Assembly (NCBI RefSeq): GCF_002920615.1
Contig: NZ_PQSU01000016.1
Location: forward strand, 165,696-229,695
From: Streptomyces sp. Ru62
GTDB lineage: Bacteria; Actinomycetota; Actinomycetes; Streptomycetales; Streptomycetaceae
Reading direction: 5' to 3'
DNA length: 64,000 nucleotides
Position 1 is the stretch's first letter; each line of letters begins with the position of its first letter. Position numbers and translations under genes: made by a program. The notes under the pieces were generated by a model, which searched no databases, was not told where the DNA came from, and saw nothing but the letters and a program-made list of their open reading frames with translations. Shown piece by piece: positions 17,258 to 27,246 of the stretch.

Positions 17258-19012
17258 TCACAACCTCGGTTCCACCCGCGCGATCCTCCTCAGCAGCCCC
17301 GGCGCGAAGCGTGACAGCAGGTGGGCGCCGCGGGCCTCCGGGGTCACCGGCGCCACCGCCCTGTTGCCGGCCACCGCGTCCAGGATCGCGTCGGCCACCT
17401 TCTCCGGTGGGTAGTTGCGCAGGCCGTACAGACGGGCCGTCCGCTGCCGGCGGCGGCGTTCCTCCTCCTCGTCGACACCGGTGAAGCGGGCCGTGGAGGT
17501 GATGCCGGTGTTGACGAAGCCCGGGCAGACCGCTGTGACGCCGATGCCCTGTGCGGCGAGCTCGGCGCGCAGGCACTCGGAGAGCATCAGGACCGCCGCC
17601 TTGGAGGTGCCGTAGGCGGGTAGCACGCGCGAGGGCTGGTAGGCGGCGGCCGACGCGACGTTGACGATGTGGCCGCCCTGACCGCGCTCGGCCATCCGCG
17701 CGCCGAAGAGCCGGCAGCCGTGGATCACGCCCCACAGGTTCACGTCCAGCACCTTGCGCCAGTCGTCGGTCGTCGTGGCGAAGAAGGAGCCCGACAGACC
17801 GATGCCCGCGTTGTTGACGAGCACGTCCAGCACGCCGTACTCGTGGTGGACCTTCTCCGCGAGCTTCTCCATGGCCTGCTCGTCGGAGACGTCGGCCGGC
17901 TCCGCCCAGGTCTCGGGCGCGCCGGCCAGCCGGGAGAGCTCGGCGGTGCGGGCGGCGGCCTCGGCGTCGCGGTCGACGGCGATCACGCGCGCCCCGGCCT
18001 CGGCGAAGGCGAACGCCGTGGCCCGGCCGATCCCGCTGCCCGCGCCGGTGACCAGCACCAGCTGTCCGGCGAACCGGTCGGCGTGGCGCCCGGTGGGCCG
18101 CGGGGCGGGACGGCCGCCCTCGACGGACGTCGCGAACTCCTCGATCCAGGCGGCCACCTGGTCGGGGCGCGTGCGCGGGACCCAGTGCCCGGCCGGGAGC
18201 GTGCGGCGCGTCAGCCGGGGCGCCCACCGCTCCAGGTCGTCGTACAGCCGCTCGGAGAGGAACGCGTCGCCCTGGGGCGTGATGAGCTGCACGGGCGCGT
18301 GGGCGAACGCGTCGGGGCGCGGCCTGCGCAGCCGCGCGCGGACGTTGTCCCGGTACAGCCAGGCGCCGTGCGCCGCGTCGGTGGGGAGCGAGGTGGTCGG
18401 GTAGTCGCCGCCGGGGACCCGCTCGGCCCGCTCCAGGATCTTCGGCCAGCGCTTGCCGAGCGGACCGCGCCAGGCCAGCTCCGGCAGGACAGGCGTGTGC
18501 AGCAGGTACACGTACCAGGACTTGGCGCCCTGGCCGAGGAGCTGGCCCACCCGGCGGGGCGTGGGGCGCTTCACGCGCGCGTTGATCCAGTGCCCGAAGT
18601 GGTCGAGGGACGGCCCCGAGATCGAGGTGAAGGAGGCGATACGGCCCTCCGTACGGCCCACCGTGACGAACTCCCAGGACTGCACCGAGCCCCAGTCGTG
18701 TCCGACGAGGTGCACCGGCCGGTCCGGGCTGACCGCGTCCACGACGGCCAGGAAGTCGTCGGTGAGCTTGGCCAGGGTGAAGCCGCCGCGCAGCGGCCGG
18801 GGTGCCGTGGAGCGGCCGTGGCCCCGGACGTCGTAGAGGACGACGTGGAAGCGGCCGGCGAGCCGGACGGCGACCTCCGACCAGACCTCCTTGCTGTCCG
18901 GGTAGCCGTGCACCAGCACCACCGTCGGCCGGCCGGGGTCGCCCAGCTCGGCGACGCACAGCTCGACCCCGCCCGTGCGCACCCGGCGCTCGCGTGCACC
19001 CTCCAAGGTCAC
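17258..19012 (-). CDS. EphD-like fusion: alpha/beta hydrolase plus short-chain dehydrogenase
   Basis: 584 residues with two enzymes in one chain. Residues ~1-290 form an epoxide-hydrolase-like alpha/beta hydrolase: HGYPDS oxyanion segment and GHDWGS, where Asp is the nucleophile. Residues ~310-580 form a classical SDR: TGAGSGIGRA nucleotide site, NNAGIG, and catalytic YGTSK. This is the architecture of mycobacterial EphD. The substrate in streptomycetes is unknown. The real start is GTG 19012, whose GTGA overlaps the stop of the upstream peptidase gene and follows GGAGGAGGA, so the two are translationally coupled. The open frame continues to 19705 but only as a shadow of that peptidase. Confidence 0.9.
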   Translation of the reverse strand: MTLEGARERRVRTGGVELCVAELGDPGRPTVVLVHGYPDSKEVWSEVAVRLAGRFHVVLYDVRGHGRSTAPRPLRGGFTLAKLTDDFLAVVDAVSPDRPVHLVGHDWGSVQSWEFVTVGRTEGRIASFTSISGPSLDHFGHWINARVKRPTPRRVGQLLGQGAKSWYVYLLHTPVLPELAWRGPLGKRWPKILERAERVPGGDYPTTSLPTDAAHGAWLYRDNVRARLRRPRPDAFAHAPVQLITPQGDAFLSERLYDDLERWAPRLTRRTLPAGHWVPRTRPDQVAAWIEEFATSVEGGRPAPRPTGRHADRFAGQLVLVTGAGSGIGRATAFAFAEAGARVIAVDRDAEAAARTAELSRLAGAPETWAEPADVSDEQAMEKLAEKVHHEYGVLDVLVNNAGIGLSGSFFATTTDDWRKVLDVNLWGVIHGCRLFGARMAERGQGGHIVNVASAAAYQPSRVLPAYGTSKAAVLMLSECLRAELAAQGIGVTAVCPGFVNTGITSTARFTGVDEEEERRRRQRTARLYGLRNYPPEKVADAILDAVAGNRAVAPVTPEARGAHLLSRFAPGLLRRIARVEPRL

Positions 19013-19851
19013 TCCTCCTCCGCCCGGCGCCGCGTGTGCGGCAGATCGTCGTCCAGCCAGAACGCGCTCTCCTCGGGGTCCCGGGAGTCGGTGACCACCA
19101 GGATCTCCTCGAACTTCGCGCCCGTCCCCCGGAACCCGAGGTGGGGTTCGACCGCCCAGAGGCCCGGCCGCGGGGGGTGGTCCGAGAAGCGGTACGGCGA
19201 CCACAGCGGCGACCAGCCCTCGCGGTGGCCGTGCAGCGCGTCGGCGGCGAGGCCCTTCAGGGACTGGGTGCCGAACCCGAACAGATGGGGTGACCAGCGG
19301 CGCTGCCGCACCCGGTCCACCTTGTGGGCGATCACCCCGAAGGGGTAGGCGCGGTGCCGGTTGGCGTAGCCCTGGCGGACCATGAGCCGGTCCACGTCCT
19401 GGTAGATCTCCCGCAGCGGGCGCCGCTCGCGCACCTCGCGCAGGATCAGCTCGCGGTGTGCCTCCAGGTCGGCCATCAGCCGGTCCTGCACCGGGTTCGC
19501 GCCCAGCGAGCCCGAGTAGCCGATGTCCGCCGTGTACCCCTCGTACACCGGCGCCAGGTCGAGGATGAACGGCATCCCGGGCTCCAGCGCGCGGCCGGTG
19601 GGGAAGAACTGCAGCGGCACGCGGAAGCCCACGAACGCCGTGCGGTCCCCGAACCAGGCGAAGGGCAGGTGGAACCAGTCCCGCACCCCGCGCTCGCGCA
19701 GCCACTCGCGCTGCATCCGGGCCGCCTCGCGCTCGGTCACGCCCGGCTCCAGGCGGGCCGCGACCGCCTCCGCGCAGTCGTAGGCGAGGCGCTGCACGGT
19801 CCGGAACCCCCGCAGCTCCGCCGAGCGCTCCCGGGTCGACGTCGTCGCCAT
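19009..19851 (-). CDS. M24-family metallopeptidase (Xaa-Pro aminopeptidase-like)
   Basis: 280 residues of pita-bread fold. The metal ligands appear in order: two Asp in DLAPVYEGYTADIG, His in FGVIAHKV, Glu in AVEPHLG and Glu in KFEEIL. The protein lacks the N-terminal domain of aminopeptidase P, so it is a single-domain M24 member. ATG 19851 is supported by a GGAG site; the frame opens to 19950. It is upstream of, and overlaps by four bases, the EphD-like gene, suggesting both act on one pathway. Confidence 0.85.
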   Translation of the reverse strand: MATTSTRERSAELRGFRTVQRLAYDCAEAVAARLEPGVTEREAARMQREWLRERGVRDWFHLPFAWFGDRTAFVGFRVPLQFFPTGRALEPGMPFILDLAPVYEGYTADIGYSGSLGANPVQDRLMADLEAHRELILREVRERRPLREIYQDVDRLMVRQGYANRHRAYPFGVIAHKVDRVRQRRWSPHLFGFGTQSLKGLAADALHGHREGWSPLWSPYRFSDHPPRPGLWAVEPHLGFRGTGAKFEEILVVTDSRDPEESAFWLDDDLPHTRRRAEEE

Positions 19852-20036
19852 GCCACTCCGTCCCACCATCGCGGTACGTGCCCGTAACTTGACACCGCCG
19901 AATCTCGCACTTGTTAGACCGGACGTCAACAGGGGGCCCGTACCTCTCAAGGAGGGGCTCCCTTACGGAACCCCTACATCTGGAGTCTGACGCGAAGACT
20001 GCTCTTCGGTCTGACGACGGACGTGGTCCGCGTCAC

Positions 20037-20042
20037 TACTGT
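20037..20042 (+). promoter_or_regulatory. Possible -10 box for leaderless ABC transcript
   Basis: TACTGT ends seven bases before GTG 20050, the geometry expected for a leaderless mRNA. No ribosome site is visible before either GTG 20050 or 20056. No strong -35 was recognised. Confidence 0.35.
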
Positions 20043-20049
20043 CGACGAC

Positions 20050-21015
20050 GTGACTGTGATCGCGACCGAAAGCCTGAGCAAACGGTTCCCCCGGGTGACC
20101 GCGCTCGACCGGCTGTCCGTGGACATCGGACCCGGTGTGACCGGACTCGTCGGGGCCAACGGCGCCGGCAAGTCCACCCTGATCAAGATACTGCTGGGCC
20201 TGTCCCCCGCCACGGAGGGCCGTGCCGAGGTGCTCGGCCTCGACGTCGCCACCAAGGGCGCCGCCATCCGCGAGCGCGTCGGGTACATGCCGGAGCACGA
20301 CTGCCTGCCGCCGGACGTCTCGGCCACCGAGTTCGTCGTCCACATGGCCCGCATGTCCGGCCTGCCGCCCGCCGCCGCCCGCGAGCGCACCGCCGACACC
20401 CTGCGCCATGTCGGGCTGTACGAGGAGCGGTACCGCCCCATCGGCGGCTACTCGACCGGCATGAAGCAGCGGGTGAAGCTCGCCCAGGCGCTGGTGCACG
20501 ACCCCCAGCTGGTCTTCCTGGACGAGCCGACCAACGGCCTCGACCCGGTCGGCCGCGACGAGATGCTCGGCCTGATCCGCCGCATCCACACCGACTTCGG
20601 CATCTCGGTCCTGGTCACCTCGCACCTGCTGGGCGAGCTGGAACGCACCTGCGACCACGTCGTCGTCATCGACGGCGGCAAGCTCCTGCGCTCCAGCTCC
20701 ACCACCGACTTCACCCAGACCACGACCACGCTCGCCGTCGAGGTCACCGACACCGACGAGCACCCCGACGGCACGCGCGCGATGCGCGAGGCGCTGCACG
20801 CGCGCGGGGTGAGGGTCGAGGCCGGCAGCGGCCTGCCGGGCGCCGGCCACATCCTGCTCCTGACGGCGCAGGGCGAGGAGACGTACGACCTGGTCCGTGA
20901 CGTCGTCGCCGACCTGGGCCTCGGGCTGGTGCGCATGGAGCAGCGCCGGCACCACATCTCGGAGGTCTTCACCGAGGACGAGCAGCGGAAGGAGGCGGCC
21001 GTCCATGGCAGTTGA
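20050..21015 (+). CDS. ABC-2 exporter ATPase (first system)
   Basis: 321-residue ATPase of the drug/natural-product exporter type. Walker A is GANGAGKST, the Q-loop region reads YMPEHDCLP, the signature YSTGMKQRVKLAQAL and Walker B LVFLDEPTNGLDP, with the switch His in TSHLL. A ~90-residue C-terminal extension is typical of this group. The start is uncertain (GTG 20023, 20050 or 20056); 20050 fits a leaderless transcript. The stop overlaps the next permease gene by 11 bases, so they are coupled. Confidence 0.92.
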   Translation: MTVIATESLSKRFPRVTALDRLSVDIGPGVTGLVGANGAGKSTLIKILLGLSPATEGRAEVLGLDVATKGAAIRERVGYMPEHDCLPPDVSATEFVVHMARMSGLPPAAARERTADTLRHVGLYEERYRPIGGYSTGMKQRVKLAQALVHDPQLVFLDEPTNGLDPVGRDEMLGLIRRIHTDFGISVLVTSHLLGELERTCDHVVVIDGGKLLRSSSTTDFTQTTTTLAVEVTDTDEHPDGTRAMREALHARGVRVEAGSGLPGAGHILLLTAQGEETYDLVRDVVADLGLGLVRMEQRRHHISEVFTEDEQRKEAAVHGS

Positions 21016-21922
21016 GCAGCCCCTGCCGGCATCCGCCGCGACCCCGGGTGACCAGACCCGCATCCACAACATCGGCTACCGCAACTACGACGGCCCCCGC
21101 CTCGGCCGCTCCTACGCCACCCGCTCCCTGTACTCGCAGTCCCTGCGCGGCGCCTACGGCCTCGGCCGCTCGGTCAAGTCCAAGGTGCTGCCGATGCTGC
21201 TGTTCGTGGTGATGTGCGTGCCCGCGGCCATCATGGTCGCCGTCGCGATCGCCACCAAGGCCAGGGAACTGCCCGTCGACTACACGCGCTACGCGATCAT
21301 CATGCAGGCCGTCATCAGCCTGTACGTCGCCTCGCAGGCGCCCCAGTCCGTCTCGCGCGACCTGCGTTTCAAGACCGTCCCGCTGTACTTCTCGCGGCCG
21401 ATCGAGACCGCCGACTACGTCCGCGCGAAGTACGCGGCGCTGGCCTCCGCGCTGTTCGTCCTCACGGCGGCCCCGCTGATCGTGCTCTACGTGGGCGCGC
21501 TGCTGGCCAAGCTGGACTTCGCCGACCAGACCAAGGGATTCGCACAGGGACTCGTCTCCGTGGCACTGCTCTCACTGCTCTTCGCCGGCATCGGCCTGGT
21601 CATCGCCTCGGTCACCCCGCGGCGCGGCTTCGGCATCGCGGCCGTCATCGCCGTACTGACCATCTCCTACGGCGCCGTCTCCACGCTCCAGGCCATCGCC
21701 GACGCGCAGAACAGCACCGGCGCCATCCCCTGGATCGGGCTGTTCTCGCCCGTCACACTCATCGACGGCGTCCAGTCCGCCTTCCTCGGCGCGAGTTCGG
21801 CGTTCCCCGGCGCGGCCGGCCCCGGCAACGGCGAGGGCGCGGTGTACGTCCTGGTCGTCCTGGGCCTGATCGCCGCCAGCTACGGCCTCCTGATGCGCCG
21901 CTACAAGAAGGTGGGACTGTGA
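21005..21922 (+). CDS. ABC-2 exporter permease (first system)
   Basis: 305 residues with about six membrane helices. It starts with a cytosolic stretch containing RIHNIGYRNYDGPRLG, then a first helix VLPMLLFVVMCVPAAIM and others to AVYVLVVLGLIAASYGLL. ATG 21005 has AAGGAGG at 20990. It partners with the upstream ATPase. Substrate unknown. The frame extends left to 20897 but that part is a shadow of the ATPase. Confidence 0.9.
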   Translation: MAVEQPLPASAATPGDQTRIHNIGYRNYDGPRLGRSYATRSLYSQSLRGAYGLGRSVKSKVLPMLLFVVMCVPAAIMVAVAIATKARELPVDYTRYAIIMQAVISLYVASQAPQSVSRDLRFKTVPLYFSRPIETADYVRAKYAALASALFVLTAAPLIVLYVGALLAKLDFADQTKGFAQGLVSVALLSLLFAGIGLVIASVTPRRGFGIAAVIAVLTISYGAVSTLQAIADAQNSTGAIPWIGLFSPVTLIDGVQSAFLGASSAFPGAAGPGNGEGAVYVLVVLGLIAASYGLLMRRYKKVGL

Positions 21923-21974
21923 CCGCGCCCAGCCCGTCTCCCGCCACCACCCTTCCAAGGAACGGGCTGCGCCC

Positions 21975-22886
<912 letters not shown>

Positions 22887-22896
22887 GAGGCCGAAG

Positions 22897-23616
22897 ATGT
22901 ACGACCCCACCGTCGCCCGGCTCACCTACCGGGCCCTGCTCGGCCGCCGCCGGGCCCTCATCCTCGGCGCGCTGCCGCTGCTGCTCATCGTGATCTCCGT
23001 GGCCGTCCGCGCCCTGACCGGAGCCGACGACCAGACGGCCTCGGACGTTCTCGGCGGCTTCGCGCTCGCCACCATGGTGCCGATCATCGGTGTCATCGCC
23101 GGCACCGGTGCGATCGGCCCGGAGATCGACGACGGCTCCGTCGTCTACCTGCTGTCCAAGCCGCTCAAGCGGCCCACGATCATCTTCACCAAGCTGATCG
23201 TCGCCATCGCCGTGACCATGGTCTTCTCGGCGGTGCCGACCCTGATCGCCGGCCTGATCCTGAACGGCAACGGCCAGCAGATCGCCGTCGCCTACACGGT
23301 CGCCGCGCTCGTCTCCTCCATCGCCTACTCGGCGCTGTTCCTGCTGCTGGGCACGGTCTCCCGGCACGCGGTGGTCTTCGGGCTCGTCTACGCCCTGGTC
23401 TGGGAGGCGTTGTTCGGCTCCCTGGTGCCGGGCGCGCGCACCCTGAGCGTCCAGCAGTGGTCGCTGGCCGTCGCCCACAAGATGGCCGGAGGGGATCTGG
23501 TGACCTCCGAGGTGGGCCTGCCGACGGCCACCGTGCTGCTGGTGGCGGTCACCGTCCTGGCCACCTGGTACGCCGGCCAGAAGCTGCGGTCGCTGACGCT
23601 CGCGGGCGAGGAGTGA
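22897..23616 (+). CDS. ABC-2 exporter permease (second system)
   Basis: 239-residue membrane protein with about six helices, including LILGALPLLLIVISVAV, MVPIIGVIAGTGAIG and ATVLLVAVTVLATWYAG. The short loop EIDDGSVVYLLSKP is characteristic of ABC-2 permeases in this family. GGAGG lies upstream of ATG 22897. Last gene of the exporter operon. Confidence 0.9.
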   Translation: MYDPTVARLTYRALLGRRRALILGALPLLLIVISVAVRALTGADDQTASDVLGGFALATMVPIIGVIAGTGAIGPEIDDGSVVYLLSKPLKRPTIIFTKLIVAIAVTMVFSAVPTLIAGLILNGNGQQIAVAYTVAALVSSIAYSALFLLLGTVSRHAVVFGLVYALVWEALFGSLVPGARTLSVQQWSLAVAHKMAGGDLVTSEVGLPTATVLLVAVTVLATWYAGQKLRSLTLAGEE

Positions 23617-23694
23617 CGGGTCCCGGCCTTGACGGGGGCTTCACCCCGGCCCGGGCACACTGGGCTCAGCGGACGTACGGCTAGGAGGCCGGAG

Positions 23695-23937
23695 ATGGCT
23701 GAGGAGACGCCGCAGCACGAAGCGCGGGAGCGGACCGGCGAGGACAGGTGGGACGACGTCGTCCTGGACGAGACGTTCGTCCGGGCGGCCGGGACCTCCG
23801 AACCGTCGGCCCGGGCCCGGATGCTCGCCGCGCGCTGGCGGGCCGAGGCACCCGAGCCGCAGCCGTGGCGCTCCGACGAGCCGCCGGCCGGCTGGTTCTT
23901 CAGCAAGGTGCGGCGCCGCAGATGGCGTCGCCGCTAG
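23695..23937 (+). CDS. Small conserved acidic/basic hypothetical protein
   Basis: 80 residues with no recognised domain. The N-terminal half is acidic (EETPQHEARERTGEDRWDDVVLDETFVRAAG) in overview, then WRAEAPEPQPW, ending in a very basic tail FSKVRRRRWRRR. AGGAGG seven to eight bases before ATG 23695 supports it. It follows the exporter operon by 78 bases. Function unknown. Confidence 0.7.
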   Translation: MAEETPQHEARERTGEDRWDDVVLDETFVRAAGTSEPSARARMLAARWRAEAPEPQPWRSDEPPAGWFFSKVRRRRWRRR

Positions 23938-24329
23938 CGGTCGTCCGTCTGTTCGTCTTATTCGGTGGCGTCCGACTCCGGCGCGGGGCACAGTGGTTGT
24001 GCCCCATCTGCCGGGATCGTCCCGGCGTCACCGACTGGGAGCGGAGGTGGGCGACGCCCATGCACGGCAGTACGCCCAGCTCCCGACAGGGCAGCCCGAG
24101 GCCGGCTCCGGAGTGATGTGCCACCCCTCCGTGGAGCCACGGGGACTGCCCGGGCGGCCGCTTCGAGCACGCGATGTCGCTCTCGCGTGGGCCGCCCACC
24201 CAGCCGCGGCCACGGGGGCTCGGCCGCCCCTGGCGGTCAAGTCCCCCTGGCGTCGGCGATCTTGTCGGTCCTCGGCGGCTGTCGGCCCGCGCCGGTGCCC
24301 TGGCCGCCGCGGCGTTCGACGGCGACGAC

Positions 24330-24560
24330 ACGTCGCTCCCGGCGGCAGCAGCCGGTTCGCGCCGGCCCGGCTCAACGCCGACGGCTCCCTGGACACCGGT
24401 TTCGACGGTGACGGCAAGGTGGTCACCGGCTCCCCCCGGGGTCGTCGGCCACGCGTGCGACGGCGTGATCCAGGCCGACGGCGTGATCCAGGCCGACGGC
24501 GGGATCGCGGCCGCCGGGGACGCCGAGACCTACCTGGCCCTGGCCCGCTGCCTGCCCTGA
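24330..24560 (+). pseudogene. Frameshifted remnant of a delta-60-repeat protein
   Basis: One frame reads RFAPARLNADGSLDTGFDGDG, the delta-60 beta-propeller-like repeat consensus. After an apparent frameshift near 24430-24450 another frame continues with GVIQADGG and EIAAAGD-like repeat wording, ending LALARCLP at the stop 24558-24560. An 18-base unit is duplicated at 24461-24496. No start or ribosome site is seen. The preceding 23938-24330 is non-coding by codon pattern. Intact relatives are large secreted proteins of unknown function. Confidence 0.6.
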
Positions 24561-24572
24561 CGCGGCGGCCCG

Positions 24573-25373
24573 CTAGCCGAGCAGGCGCTCCAGTACGACC
24601 GCGATCCCGTCCTCCTCGTTGGAGGACGTGATCTCGTCGGCCACCGCCCGCAGTTCGGCGTGGGCGTTGGCCATCGCCACGCCGCGGGCCGCCCAGGCGA
24701 ACATCGGGATGTCGTTGGGCATGTCGCCGAAGGCGATCGTGTCGGCGGCCTTCAGGCCCAGGCGGCGGGCCGCCAGGGACAGGCCCGTGGCCTTGGACAG
24801 GCCGAGCGGGAGCAGCTCCACGATGCCCTCGCCCGCCATGGCCACCGTGACGAAGCCGCCGGCCGCCTGCCGGGCGGCCTCGGCCAGCTCGTCGTCGCCC
24901 ATCGTCGGATGTTGTATGTAGATCTTGTTCAGCGGTGCCGTCCAGAGGTCGGAGGCGTCCGTGAACGGGGTGGCGGGCAGCTTGCCGGTGACCGCGTAGC
25001 CCGGGCCCACCAGCACCTCGCCGTCCAGGCCGTCCCGGCTGGCCGCCAGGTACAGCGGACCCACCTCCGCCTCGATCTTGGCGAGGGCCACGCCCGCGAG
25101 CTGCCGGTCCAGGGTGACCGAGGTCAGCAGACGGTGGGAGCCGGCGTCGTACACCTGGGCGCCCTGACCGCAGACGGCGAGGCCGTCGTAACCGAGGTCG
25201 TCCAGGATGTGCCTGGTCCAGGGGACCGCGCGGCCGGTGACGACGATGTGCGCGGCGCCCGCCGCGGTGGCCGCGGCGAGCGCGTCACGGGTGCGCCGCG
25301 AGACCGACTCGTCGGAGCGCAGGAGCGTCCCGTCGAGATCGGTGGCGATCAGCCGGTACGGGAAGCCGGTCAC
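24573..25373 (-). CDS. Cof-type HAD-family hydrolase (second copy)
   Basis: 266 residues. Motif I DLDGTLL, motif II VVTGR, motif III around LGLSKATGL and motif IV FGDMPNDIPM are present with a C2 cap between them. Its GTG start at 25373 forms a GTGA overlap with the serS stop, so it is translationally coupled to seryl-tRNA synthetase. It is a paralog of the gene at 14512. A housekeeping sugar-phosphate or nucleotide phosphatase role is inferred only. Confidence 0.9.
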   Translation of the reverse strand: MTGFPYRLIATDLDGTLLRSDESVSRRTRDALAAATAAGAAHIVVTGRAVPWTRHILDDLGYDGLAVCGQGAQVYDAGSHRLLTSVTLDRQLAGVALAKIEAEVGPLYLAASRDGLDGEVLVGPGYAVTGKLPATPFTDASDLWTAPLNKIYIQHPTMGDDELAEAARQAAGGFVTVAMAGEGIVELLPLGLSKATGLSLAARRLGLKAADTIAFGDMPNDIPMFAWAARGVAMANAHAELRAVADEITSSNEEDGIAVVLERLLG

Positions 25374-26647
25374 TTGGCGACCGGCTCCAGGACCTCACGG
25401 CCGCCCAGGTAGGGGCGCAGCACCTCGGGGACCCGGACGGAGCCGTCGGCCTGCTGGTGGTTCTCCAGGATCGCCACGATGGTGCGCGGTACGGCGCACA
25501 GCGTGCCGTTGAGGGTGGCGAGCGGCTTGACCTGCTTGCCGTCGCGGACCCGGATGGACAGCCGGCGGGACTGGAACTCGGTGCAGTCCGAGGTCGAGGT
25601 CAGCTCGCGGTACTTGCCCTGGGTCGGGATCCACGCCTCGCAGTCGAACTTGCGGGCGGCCGAGGAGCCGAGGTCACCGGAGGCCACGTCGATGACGCGG
25701 AACGGCAGCTCCAGCGAGGTCAGCCACTGCTTCTCCCACTCCAGCAGGCGCTGGTGCTCGGCCTGCGAGTCCTCGGGGGCGACGTACGAGAACATCTCGA
25801 CCTTGTCGAACTGGTGCACGCGGAAGATGCCCCGGGTGTCCTTGCCGTGCGAACCCGCCTCGCGACGGAAGCACGGGGAGAAGCCCGCGTACCGCAGCGG
25901 CAGCCGGTCCGCGTCGATGATCTCGTCCATGTGGTAAGCCGCCAGCGGGACCTCGGAGGTGCCGACCAGGTAGAGGTCGTCCTTGTCGAGGTGGTAGACG
26001 TCCTGGGCGGCCTGGCCGAGGAAGCCGGTGCCGGCCATGGACTGCGGGCGGACCAGCGCCGGGGTGAGCATCGGCGTGAAGCCGGCGGCGGTGGCCTGGG
26101 CGATCGCCGCGTTCACCAGAGCCAGCTCCAGCAGGGCGCCGACACCGGTGAGGAAGTAGAAGCGGGAGCCGGAGACCTTGGCGCCGCGCTCGACGTCGAT
26201 CGCGCCGAGCAGCTGGCCGAGCTCCAGGTGGTCCTTGGGCTCGAAGCCCTCGGCGCCGAAGTCGCGGATCGTGCCGTGCGTCTCCAGCGTGACGAAGTCC
26301 TCCTCGCCGCCGACGGGCACGTCGGGGTGGACGAGGTTGCCGAGCTTGAGCAGCAGCTCCTGGGTCTCGGCGTCGGCGGCGTCGCGCTCGGCGTCGGCGG
26401 TCTTCACGTCCGCCTTCAGCTGCTCGGCGCGCCCCAGCAGCTCGGCCTTCTCCTCGGCGGTGGCCTTGGGGATCAGCTTGCCGAGCTGCTTCTGCTCGGC
26501 GCGCAGCTCGTCGAAGCGGACGCCGGAGGACCTGCGCCGCTCGTCGGCAGACAGGAGGGCGTCGACGAGCGCGACGTCCTCTCCACGGGCGCGCTGGGAC
26601 GCGCGCACACGGTCGGGGTCCTCACGGAGCAGGCGAAGGTCAATCAC
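25370..26647 (-). CDS. serS: Seryl-tRNA synthetase
   Basis: 425-residue class II synthetase that charges tRNA-Ser. The N-terminal ~100 residues form the tRNA-binding coiled coil (KQLGKLIPKATAEEKAELL in outline). Motif 2 is FRREAGSHGKDTRGIFRVHQF and motif 3 is GTLCAVPRTIVAILEN; TSEVPLAAYH is the serine-site segment. GTG 26647 (IDLRLLREDP) matches the normal family N terminus; the longer frame to 26689 does not. Three tRNA-Ser genes or fragments occur elsewhere in this window. Confidence 0.97.
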   Translation of the reverse strand: MIDLRLLREDPDRVRASQRARGEDVALVDALLSADERRRSSGVRFDELRAEQKQLGKLIPKATAEEKAELLGRAEQLKADVKTADAERDAADAETQELLLKLGNLVHPDVPVGGEEDFVTLETHGTIRDFGAEGFEPKDHLELGQLLGAIDVERGAKVSGSRFYFLTGVGALLELALVNAAIAQATAAGFTPMLTPALVRPQSMAGTGFLGQAAQDVYHLDKDDLYLVGTSEVPLAAYHMDEIIDADRLPLRYAGFSPCFRREAGSHGKDTRGIFRVHQFDKVEMFSYVAPEDSQAEHQRLLEWEKQWLTSLELPFRVIDVASGDLGSSAARKFDCEAWIPTQGKYRELTSTSDCTEFQSRRLSIRVRDGKQVKPLATLNGTLCAVPRTIVAILENHQQADGSVRVPEVLRPYLGGREVLEPVAK

Positions 26648-26875
26648 GAGGGCAAGGCTACCGGTGCGGGGTCGCGGCTCACGAATCACCGATCCGGGGA
26701 GTTCTGATTCGCGGCATACGTTCCGTTATGCGGTAATTGCCGGGCGTGTTCCGCTCTGTCGTCCGTACGCCATGCCGAGCGTCAAGGGGAAAGTGTCTCA
26801 CTCCCTGGGACGGGCCACGTCCCGGGCGCCGGGTTGACCCGACTTCCTTGTGGAGAACGGGATTTGGCAGGCCGG

Positions 26876-27188
26876 TTGTCCACAGCGGTCCACACCCTCC
26901 GAAGAGTTATCCACAGGCTGTGTGGAAGATCTGTGGACTTCGGAATTGATCACTCCGGAAAGCGCGAACGGACTGAAGAATTCCCGGGTCAAACCGCATC
27001 GACACCCACCTTCGGGTGGCAAACGGTCGCCCCAAAAGATGAACCAAAGGAAACGCGTGGACGAAGGGTAGGTCAGGCGCCGGTGGCCCCGGCCGGGGCT
27101 TCCAGGGCGATTTGTCGACCGGACGGCACCGCTGTGTCGACTTGTCCCCAGGTCGAGAAGGGAACCTGTGGATAACTTCTGTGGATAA
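26876..27188. promoter_or_regulatory. DnaA-box cluster between serS and pheA
   Basis: Four perfect boxes: TTGTCCACA 26876-26884, TTATCCACA 26907-26915, and two minus-strand TTATCCACA at 27167-27175 and 27180-27188. Near-matches are CGGTCCACA 26886, AAGTCCACA (minus, 26932) and TTGTCCCCA 27142. The 599-base gap (26648-27246) holds no gene and is AT-richer in its middle. DnaA-box clusters outside oriC that titrate DnaA are known in S. coelicolor. Confidence 0.8.
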
Positions 27189-27246
27189 CCTTCGTCCGCA
27201 GGTACGACCGGTCGGCGTCCGCACGTGCGACGGGCTGAACCGGACG

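Noticed and set aside
19013..19705. N-terminal extension of the EphD-like gene
   Set aside because: It overlaps the M24 peptidase in another frame; the GTG at 19012 with GGAGGAGGA and the GTGA overlap fixes the start.
25674..25874. Second frames inside serS and its upstream regulatory T-box
   Set aside because: The frames are shadows, and no specifier stem or T-box sequence was recognised upstream of serS.
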